Source: DASYQV01 sp036005125
GTDB taxonomy: Bacteria; Acidobacteriota; Vicinamibacteria; Vicinamibacterales; UBA2999
Direction: 5' to 3'
Assembly: GCA_036005125.1 (NCBI GenBank)
Contig: DASYQV010000290.1
Span: 1-11,637 of the forward strand
Length of the DNA stretch: 11,637 nucleotides
Below are positions 6,555 through 11,637 of the stretch, one piece after another. The position numbers and the translations under genes are program-made. Position 1 is the first letter of the stretch, and the number at the start of each line of letters is the position of its first letter. The notes beneath the pieces were generated by a model that ran no database searches, had not been told where the DNA came from, and saw only the letters and a program-made list of their open reading frames with translations.

Positions 6555-8029
6555 CGGAACAGATGGTCCCTCCATCGGTGAATCAGGCGCGTGTTCACCA
6601 CGTCCCGCTCGACCGCGTCGGACCGGAGCGTCTCCACGAGCCGCACGCCGGCCGGATCGGTCGGCCACTCGTTCTGTGTTTTCAGCCATGCGTCCACGTC
6701 CACCCATTCGTTTCGTACTTTCATGCCGATCCTGTGTGTCAGGTAATGCACGCCTACCGCACGCACGAGCCATCCGGACGCCGCGACGGCCATGATAAGG
6801 CCCAGCGCGACGTGCACGACCGGCGAGCGCGCACGTTCGCCGGCCCAGTAGAGCGCGTCGCGCACAGCCACAAACGCCGCAAGCGCGTAAAAGACCCCCG
6901 CCGGGCTCGGGATGACGTCCTTCGTGTAGCCATAGCTGATTGCTGAATTGCCGGCCAGCACGGCAAGCGCCACGATGACAATCTGGTCTGCAGGCTCGAG
7001 CCGCCATGCGAACCACCCGCGCGCCCTTCGCGCTACAGACCATCCGATCAGAACGGTCGTCAGGAGAGACGAGGTGATGTTCACGATGGTGCCCATTGAG
7101 ACCTGACCAGTGATCCACTCCTGCGGAAGCGTCCAGACACCTTCACGGGGCTGCGCGAAGAGCACCGAGAGGAACGAGCACACGACGTTGTACGCGTAAA
7201 ACGGATACGGCCAGTCAGCGAAACGTCGCGTCAGTTCTGTGCGCTCGAGCCGGTGCAGGCCGAAGCCGCTGGCGCGCTCCAGAAGGTCGGGCGAGCCGGT
7301 TGAGAGATACACGCGCAGCCCGAAGTAACAGGCGACGAGTGCCGTGACGATGAGCACACCACGCGTGGAAATGCCTCGGAGTCCGACGATCCACGCGGAA
7401 ACAATAACAACCCATACGAGGAGACCGGATTCAAGCGTCAGCGACGCCACGGCGAAGATCAGAGCCGCCAGAAGATCAATCCACCAACCGCCACCGGACT
7501 GGGCTAGGACGAGCGCCAGCATGCAAAACACGGCGATTTCCAGGAAGTGGTTGATCGGGTAGGCCTCCCAGACCATGCCGAGAAATGTATGCATCCCGGT
7601 GAGCACCGTCAGCGCAAAAGAGAAGACCAGAAAATCGACGGCCGTGCGGATGCGTAGCGCGGCGACGACGAGCGCGAACAGCGCCATCAGCAGCACAACG
7701 TGAAAGCCCTTGTAGGCGACGAAATAGTGTCCGCGTGACAACTCGAACAACACCTGAATCTGAACCATGCGAAAGGGGCGCAGGTACGCGCGGGATCTCA
7801 GGCTGGACGTCAGCGCGGCCGACACCGAGCCGTGCTTCTGCGCGTCGAGGATCGGAATGAGACTGTCGTGTACCTGTAATGGTATCCGGACGAGGCTGTA
7901 ACACACGGACAAGGTCACGATCGCCGTGAGCCCCCACGCGGCGAGTCGCCATGTGCGAGCTCCGGCAGGAATCTTCGGAGCATCCGTTAGAATAACTGCT
8001 GCAGGCGTTGAGCTGTTCATCGACCTCAT
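6551..8029 (-). CDS. Polytopic membrane protein, GT-C glycosyltransferase-like
   Basis: This 492-residue protein has about ten hydrophobic helices (for example 28-48, 110-126, 131-150, 163-176, 184-199, 202-217, 223-240, 280-292, 348-366, 376-392, 404-423) and a soluble C-terminal tail of about 60 residues. After the first helix comes a short loop with LQVHDSLIPILDAQK. An acidic or His-Asp pair at this site is what lipid-carrier-dependent GT-C transferases use, but I see no family signature strong enough to name the sugar. A related possibility is an O-antigen acyl/ligase-type or uncharacterised membrane protein. ATG 8029 begins 3 nt after the stop of the pdxA-tail remnant. ATG 8020, with GAGG very close, is an alternative start. 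It is coupled by a 4-nt overlap to the ankyrin-like gene. Membrane topology is sure; enzymatic class is a guess. Confidence 0.66.
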   Translation of the reverse strand: MRSMNSSTPAAVILTDAPKIPAGARTWRLAAWGLTAIVTLSVCYSLVRIPLQVHDSLIPILDAQKHGSVSAALTSSLRSRAYLRPFRMVQIQVLFELSRGHYFVAYKGFHVVLLMALFALVVAALRIRTAVDFLVFSFALTVLTGMHTFLGMVWEAYPINHFLEIAVFCMLALVLAQSGGGWWIDLLAALIFAVASLTLESGLLVWVVIVSAWIVGLRGISTRGVLIVTALVACYFGLRVYLSTGSPDLLERASGFGLHRLERTELTRRFADWPYPFYAYNVVCSFLSVLFAQPREGVWTLPQEWITGQVSMGTIVNITSSLLTTVLIGWSVARRARGWFAWRLEPADQIVIVALAVLAGNSAISYGYTKDVIPSPAGVFYALAAFVAVRDALYWAGERARSPVVHVALGLIMAVAASGWLVRAVGVHYLTHRIGMKVRNEWVDVDAWLKTQNEWPTDPAGVRLVETLRSDAVERDVVNTRLIHRWRDHLFR

Positions 8030-8032
8030 CGC

Positions 8033-8133
8033 TCAGCGCGGCACGGTCCGCGCGATGGCCAGGCGCGAGGCGAAGAGTACCGCATCTACCAGGGTCGAGG
8101 CCTCCGCCTTTCCTCACAGGCCGGCAGGAAGAA
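8033..8133 (-). pseudogene. 3'-end remnant of a second pdxA gene
   Basis: The stretch between the NoeA-like gene and the GT-C gene reads on the minus strand GKAE-ASTLVDAVLFASRLAIAR-TVPR-stop. The intact PdxA of this window ends GKAD-ASSLVDAVLLASRLATAR. Over the 18 codons from Ala-Ser the nucleotides agree at 41 of 54 positions by my count. Nearly all differences fall at third positions or are conservative, so the two copies diverged while both were coding. Further upstream the match continues (TTC...GCCGGCC...GGAAAG against TTC...GCCGGGCAGGGCAAA) but with a TGA (8116-8114) and small indels. Nothing of the catalytic part remains. The remnant's own TGA (8035-8033) is 3 nt before the next ATG. 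Confidence 0.75.
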
Positions 8134-8182
8134 CGTCGTCGACACAAGACGCGGCACGGCGGCATGAACACCGCCGGCCGCA

Positions 8183-9571
8183 TCATGCGTTGCTCAGGTA
8201 GTAGAGCGCGCGGCGGGAATCGGCAACCTGATGACGCTCCACGCGTCCGAAATGACGGGTCGCGGCGGCGACGAAATCGGGCTCGTGCAAGCAGTCCACC
8301 CTGAAGCGGTTCGCCCACGCTGTCACCACCGGGTCGTCCTGCGGCACCCATTCAATCACGGCGGCGCGGCCTACCTTCGCAAAAAACTCGAGCTGGCGAT
8401 CCAGGGGAATCCCGCCAGGTACGGCAAGGTGATGAACGAGCCCCAGGGCAAGGACCAGGTCCGCGGGCCCACGCTCGATCAAACCCTCGTACTCACCCTG
8501 CGCCCACCCGCCGCATGGGGTCGGACGGAGCAGATCCTGCACGAGCGGCAACAGCCGCCGGTTGGCCTCCTGCCGGGCGTCGCGATAGGCGAGCTCCACA
8601 CATGACGGATCGGCGTCGAACGCGACCGTAAACGCGCCATGTCTCGTCGTCATGCGGCTCACGTAGCCCGTTGCCGCACCGAAGTCCCACACCGTGCCAG
8701 GCTTGGTCTGCGCAACAACACGGCTCACGAACTCCAACCGCGCGGTCCAGGCGGCGGGTGTGTAGGTTGGCTGCTGCTTCTCGTAACGCGTCCACTCGCT
8801 CGGGGGAGGCGTCCAACGCAGCCGCTCGACAGAGCGCGTCAGGTTATCGACAAGCGCCTCCATGCGACGGTCCGACATCGGCTTTCGGAGCGCGCGGGGC
8901 GCGGAAGAATCGCGAGCGCGGGCATGGAGGTGCACGTGCAGGAGCGCCGACGACCGCAGCCAGGAGCGCCACGGGAGCAGCCGACTCGCGCGATCGAGCG
9001 GAATGCCATCGGCGCCGGTCCCCAGCAGCTTGAGGAGGTGCGGATCGCCGTAGACGACGAGCAGCAGTGGAACCAGGAAGTGCTTACAGAACTGGTAGTA
9101 AGCCACCCACGGACCATCAGGTCGGCGGACGAGTGACAAGATGTCGATGAGCACGGCGCGGCCGTCGAGAAACTGGATGTTCGACGTCGACGCGTCCTTC
9201 AGCGTCATCCCGAAGCGCAGCGCTTCCCGCTGCACCCGCAACGTCGTGACCGCCGCATCGCGCAGCTGCGAGAAACACCATTCGGACGCGTAACTGATGA
9301 AGGGAATTCGTTCGGGACGGAGCACACGCCATGCGTTGGGCAGCTCCCAGGCGGACCTGGTGACCTCGGCATGCGGCACGAGCAGACCCTTGTCGACCAG
9401 ACCGTCGTAGAGTCCGCTCTTCAACAGGTGCTCGTAGTCCTCCCGTGCCGAGTGGAACAGTACTCGGAGCACCTCGGTCCCTCGCACGAACACTCGACCC
9501 GACGGATCCCGAAAGGAACCGCCGACGTCGCGCACGAGCGCGGCGTGTTCATGCCGAGGGCTCACTGTCAT
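8183..9571 (-). CDS. NoeA-like two-domain SAM-dependent methyltransferase
   Basis: This 462-residue protein has two parts. The C-terminal half is a class I methyltransferase: motif I VWDFGAATGYVSR (about 294-306), motif II VAFDADPS (316-323), motif IV ADLVLALGLVHHL (370-382), and a late strand AAVIEWVPQDDP (403-414). The N-terminal half contains RFGMTLKDASTSNIQFLDGR followed by AVLIDILSL (about 119-147). The spacing of Asp, Asn and a second Asp recalls the catalytic and metal loops of small-molecule kinases. The same layout is known from proteins annotated as related to rhizobial nodulation protein NoeA, a host-specificity factor thought to modify a glycan; I place it there from memory of the pattern. 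ATG 9571 overlaps the small exported protein by 23 nt, so the two are probably translated together. The substrate is unknown. Confidence 0.78.
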   Translation of the reverse strand: MTVSPRHEHAALVRDVGGSFRDPSGRVFVRGTEVLRVLFHSAREDYEHLLKSGLYDGLVDKGLLVPHAEVTRSAWELPNAWRVLRPERIPFISYASEWCFSQLRDAAVTTLRVQREALRFGMTLKDASTSNIQFLDGRAVLIDILSLVRRPDGPWVAYYQFCKHFLVPLLLVVYGDPHLLKLLGTGADGIPLDRASRLLPWRSWLRSSALLHVHLHARARDSSAPRALRKPMSDRRMEALVDNLTRSVERLRWTPPPSEWTRYEKQQPTYTPAAWTARLEFVSRVVAQTKPGTVWDFGAATGYVSRMTTRHGAFTVAFDADPSCVELAYRDARQEANRRLLPLVQDLLRPTPCGGWAQGEYEGLIERGPADLVLALGLVHHLAVPGGIPLDRQLEFFAKVGRAAVIEWVPQDDPVVTAWANRFRVDCLHEPDFVAAATRHFGRVERHQVADSRRALYYLSNA

Positions 9572-9854
9572 CCGACATCTCTACGCCATGGTGTCGAGTG
9601 CGGAACCAGGACGTGATCCATGTGAGAGCGCGACGAACGGCAAGCGCCCCTGCAAGCAAGCCGGTCAGCAGTACTTGGTACGCCATGCTTCCCGAACCCG
9701 GATCGATATACGCGAACGCCGGTCCGGGCGTCAGGGTGAGACAGAAAAAGATCCCGATAACGAGAAAAATCTTTGACAGGCTCACGCCTGTGTTCGTCTT
9801 TACATGTTGTGACAAATGAAGTCCCTTCGCTCGGGTCTCCGTAATGTACAGCAT
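9549..9854 (-). CDS. Small exported/membrane protein with a YIDPGSGS motif
   Basis: From ATG 9854 the product has 101 residues. A hydrophobic segment (KIFLVIGIFFCLTLTPGP) ends in AFA just before YIDPGSGSMAYQ, which reads as a signal peptide with an AxA cleavage site. A second hydrophobic helix (YQVLLTGLLAGALAV) and a basic, charged tail follow. YIDPGSGS with a helix directly after it is a pattern I associate with small proteins found next to NoeA-like methyltransferases and phosphatase-fold enzymes in glycan loci; no biochemical function is known to me. The start is uncertain. TTG 9860, a TTG further in (about 9818) after GAAGGGA, and GTG 9785 are all in frame, and the last would give the most compact signal peptide. 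The start region is unusually AT-rich for the window. Confidence 0.62.
   Translation of the reverse strand: MLYITETRAKGLHLSQHVKTNTGVSLSKIFLVIGIFFCLTLTPGPAFAYIDPGSGSMAYQVLLTGLLAGALAVRRALTWITSWFRTRHHGVEMSDDSEPSA
9776..9791 (-). repeat. Perfect hairpin with a GTGA loop around an alternative start codon
   Basis: The minus strand reads ACAGGC-GTGA-GCCTGT, a 6-bp perfect stem closed by a GNRA-type tetraloop, with AAAGATTTTT following 1 nt later. The loop contains an in-frame GTG of the small exported protein, directly before its signal-peptide helix. It could tune translation or be chance. Confidence 0.35.
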
Positions 9855-9889
9855 TTTCAAATCACCGTTTCAGGAGAAAAACCGGGCTG

Positions 9890-10801
9890 TTAAAGCGCGT
9901 CGGGACTACCTGTCCCGTGCAGCACGTGTTGTCTGGCGGTGGCGAGGCGCGAAGCGAGCAGCACGGCATCGACCAGGCTCGACGCGTCGGCTTTGCCCTG
10001 CCCGGCAATGTCGAATGCGGTGCCGTGATCGACCGACGTCCGCACGATGGGCAGGCCGAGCGTGACATTGACGGCCCGTCCGAAGGCTGCGAGCTTCACC
10101 GGAATCAAACCCTGATCGTGATAACACGCGACGACACAGTCGAACTCGCCGCGCGCTGCGCGGACGAAGATCGTGTCGCCGGGAAACGGACCGGTGATGT
10201 TGATTCCCCGGCCGCGCGCCGCTTCCACCGCCGGACCAATCACGCGTTGCTCCTCGTCTCCAAGCACGCCGCCCTCGCCGGCGTGCGGGTTGAGTCCGGC
10301 CATCGCGAGGCGCGGGGCCGCGAGGCCAAACAAGGGCAGCTCCCGTGCGGTGAGGGTGATGATGTCATCGAGCAGCTCGCGTGTGAGCGCGCGCGGGACC
10401 TCCGCGAGCGGCACGTGGACGGTGGCCAGTACGACCTTGAGCGGCGCCGACCAGAACATCATCGCCGCCCGCGACGCGCCCGTCAGGTGCGCGAGGAGAT
10501 CCGTGTGACCCTTCCAGGGCAGGCCCGCCCGCGCGAATGCGAGCTTGTTGACCGGCGCCGTCGCAATGGCGTGCACCGCGCCGCGCTGCGCGTCGCGCAC
10601 GGCACGAACGATCGTGTCGTAGGCCGCCTGCCCCGCCTCCGCCGACAGGACACCCGGAGCAAAGTGACGGCCGTCCTCCGGTCCATAGATGATCGGTTCA
10701 CATGCCGCGCGCACGCTCGGATCAGCTGCCGCTTTGGCCGCGATTTCCGGACCGACACCTGCAGGGTCGCCAACCGTGAGCGCAATGCGTGGTTTGGTCA
10801 A
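9890..10801 (-). CDS. pdxA: 4-hydroxythreonine-4-phosphate dehydrogenase PdxA
   Basis: PdxA oxidises 4-phosphohydroxy-L-threonine with NAD(P)+. The product loses CO2 and condenses with deoxyxylulose phosphate, through PdxJ, to form pyridoxine 5'-phosphate (vitamin B6). The protein has 303 residues, slightly shorter than the 329 of E. coli. Family landmarks are all present: TVGDPAGVGPE near the start, KGHTDLL (His99), and the three metal-binding histidines at ATVHVPL (129), GLNPHAGEGG (173) and CYHDQGLIPVK (228). The spacing matches His166/211/266 of E. coli. SVDHGTAFDIAG and the ASSLVDAVLLASRL C-terminal helix close the protein. The start codon is TTG with no clear Shine-Dalgarno, and no ATG is available nearby. 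A diverged copy of its last 40 codons lies 1.8 kb downstream at 8033-8133. Confidence 0.96.
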   Translation of the reverse strand: MTKPRIALTVGDPAGVGPEIAAKAAADPSVRAACEPIIYGPEDGRHFAPGVLSAEAGQAAYDTIVRAVRDAQRGAVHAIATAPVNKLAFARAGLPWKGHTDLLAHLTGASRAAMMFWSAPLKVVLATVHVPLAEVPRALTRELLDDIITLTARELPLFGLAAPRLAMAGLNPHAGEGGVLGDEEQRVIGPAVEAARGRGINITGPFPGDTIFVRAARGEFDCVVACYHDQGLIPVKLAAFGRAVNVTLGLPIVRTSVDHGTAFDIAGQGKADASSLVDAVLLASRLATARQHVLHGTGSPDAL

Positions 10802-10810
10802 TGGTGTATT

Positions 10811-10846
10811 GACGTAGGCTCAGGGCTTAAGGCTTAAGCCTATGTC
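10811..10846. repeat. Inverted repeat built from tandem heptamers between ricT and pdxA
   Basis: On the plus strand GACGTAGGCT (10811-10820) pairs with AGCCTATGTC (10837-10846) with one mismatch. Inside, GGCTTAA (10824-10830) pairs perfectly with TTAAGCC (10834-10840) around a 3-nt loop, so two mutually exclusive hairpins can form. The segment also reads as heptads: GCTCAGG, GCTTAAG, GCTTAAG. It lies 3 nt after the ricT stop and 9 nt before the pdxA TTG. There is no U-run, so a classic terminator is unlikely; an RNA-level element or a dispersed short repeat fits better. Confidence 0.5.
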
Positions 10847-10849
10847 GAC

Positions 10850-11614
10850 TCACTTCCGACAGTGTCCCCCGCACGTGGCGCAGTTCTCGCCCGAGCAACC
10901 GCCGCCGTCGCAACTTCCCTCGTGTGCGCACCCGCCATGCTCCACGCCCTTGCCGTTGGGCAGCTCGTAGCGCAGGCAGCACTTCAGGCGTCCGCAGAGC
11001 CCTGAGAGCTTGGACGGGTTCAGGCTCAGCTCCTGCTGCTTGGCCATCTTGATGGAGATCGGCTCGAAGGTCTGCAGCCAGGTCGTGCAGCAGAGGGGAC
11101 GGCCGCACGAACCGTAGCCGCCGAGCATGCGCGCTTCGTCGCGAACGCCCACCTGGCGCATCTCGATACGCGTGCGGAACTCGCCTGCGAGATCCCGTAC
11201 GAGCTCGCGAAAATCCACGCGACCGTCCGCCGTGAAATAGAACACGAGCTTCGTTCCGTCGAACATCTGCTCGACTTTCGTCAGCTTCATCGGAAGCGCG
11301 CGCTCGCGGATCTTGAGGAAGGCGATGCGGAATGCCTCCTGCTCGCGCTGCTGGTGCTTGAGGCGCAGGACGATGTCCTCGTGCGTGGCGCGTCGAACGA
11401 CGGTGCGGGCGGTGTCGGGGGTCGGCTCTCGGCGGCCCGCCGTCGCCGGCGTAGTGCGGACCGTGGTGGCGATTGCTTCGCCCATGTCGGTGTGCACGAC
11501 AACGGGCTCGCCAGGTGTCGGAGGCGGATCGGATGGATCGCCCAGCAGGTATTCCTGCGTGCGCGCCATCGGGGACAGTTTGACCGAGACGAACGGCAGA
11601 CGTTGCTCGCCCAC
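10850..11614 (-). CDS. ricT: RicT/YaaT-like PSP1-domain iron-sulfur protein
   Basis: The 254-residue protein contains the PSP1 C-terminal domain: LKIRERALPMKLTKVEQMFD, KLVFYFTADGRVDFRELVRD, RIEMRQVGVRDEARMLGG. It then has two cysteine pairs in the family context, YGSCGRPLCC (Cys170, 175, 176) and LCGRLKCCLRYE (Cys207, 212, 213). In Bacillus the homologue RicT works with RicA and RicF in an Fe-S complex that affects RNase Y processing; elsewhere the role is less clear. A further Cys-rich tail follows (Cys229, 235, 240, 245, 248, 252, separated mainly by Gly), which the core domain does not need. The start is GTG 11614; an ATG 10 nt upstream is in another frame. Residues 1-75 are Pro/Thr-rich and less conserved. 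The family is often found near tmk/holB; the upstream gene is outside the window. Confidence 0.88.
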   Translation of the reverse strand: MGEQRLPFVSVKLSPMARTQEYLLGDPSDPPPTPGEPVVVHTDMGEAIATTVRTTPATAGRREPTPDTARTVVRRATHEDIVLRLKHQQREQEAFRIAFLKIRERALPMKLTKVEQMFDGTKLVFYFTADGRVDFRELVRDLAGEFRTRIEMRQVGVRDEARMLGGYGSCGRPLCCTTWLQTFEPISIKMAKQQELSLNPSKLSGLCGRLKCCLRYELPNGKGVEHGGCAHEGSCDGGGCSGENCATCGGHCRK

Positions 11615-11637
11615 GGTTCACCATCTATCGCGATCGA

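Noticed and set aside
6555..7118. Upstream extension of the ankyrin-like gene to a 342-residue protein
   Set aside because: The extra part overlaps the coding sequence of the GT-C gene in another frame and is low-complexity. The GTGA overlap gives a natural start.
9800..9890. Sigma70 promoter between pdxA and the small-protein gene
   Set aside because: TTGAAA and TACATT occur in the AT-rich stretch, but their spacing (6 nt) is wrong and no other -35/-10 pair at 16-18 nt was convincing.
9917..10837. Plus-strand open frame of about 306 codons opposite pdxA
   Set aside because: It mirrors pdxA, whose catalytic residues are all present. The translation has no recognisable domain.
10827..11624. 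Alternative frame with an ATG start over the RicT-like gene
   Set aside because: It is Arg/His-rich and featureless, whereas the chosen frame holds the PSP1 domain and ordered cysteines.
1..11637. Mobile element, CRISPR array or tRNA gene that would explain the remnants
   Set aside because: No transposase or integrase motif, no regularly spaced repeats, and no tRNA-like cloverleaf were seen on either strand.

Overview
The window is 11.6 kb of GC-rich bacterial DNA with almost every gene on the minus strand. It reads as a chromosomal piece of a Gram-negative soil-type bacterium, most probably Acidobacteriota (Vicinamibacteria-like). This rests on the RicT/PSP1-PdxA pairing, the GC-rich codon use, and a mix of housekeeping genes with surface-glycan genes. 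No rRNA, tRNA or phylogenetic marker settles the taxonomy. No transposase, integrase, CRISPR array or tRNA gene was found.

In the direction of transcription (right to left) the layout is as follows. (a) Housekeeping start: a RicT/PSP1 iron-sulfur protein (11614-10850), a short palindromic/heptamer spacer, then pdxA (10801-9890). (b) A two-gene module: a small exported 'YIDPGSGS' protein (9854-9549) overlapping a NoeA-like two-domain methyltransferase (9571-8183). (c) A remnant of the 3' end of a second, diverged pdxA (about 8133-8033). (d) A polytopic GT-C-like membrane protein (8029-6551) coupled by a GTGA overlap to a membrane-anchored ankyrin-like protein (6554-6090), then a broken polyprenyl-phosphate-sugar synthase (GT2) remnant (about 6080-5882) with an amber codon. 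(e) A membrane alkaline-phosphatase/sulfatase-fold enzyme (5845-4442), then smpB (4426-3947). (f) Two consecutive 2-oxoglutarate/Fe(II) oxygenase genes: a PhyH-like one (3890-2919), and one with an N-terminal coiled coil that is frameshifted (2844-1745). (g) A degraded plus-strand paralogue of the ankyrin-like gene (about 1422-1806), a truncated membrane-anchored ORF (1406-1173), and an FkbM-type methyltransferase (1152-16).

The non-housekeeping genes (GT-C, lost GT2, phosphatase-fold transferase, two oxygenases, FkbM and NoeA-like methyltransferases) look like a set for building and decorating a surface glycan or lipid-linked sugar. The substrate cannot be read from the sequence. The most striking property is the number of gene remnants: a second pdxA tail, a GT2 core, an ankyrin relic, a one-base frameshift in an oxygenase, and a truncated membrane ORF. 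Together they make the region look like a locus rebuilt by recombination and now partly decaying, though a draft metagenome assembly could create some of the breaks.
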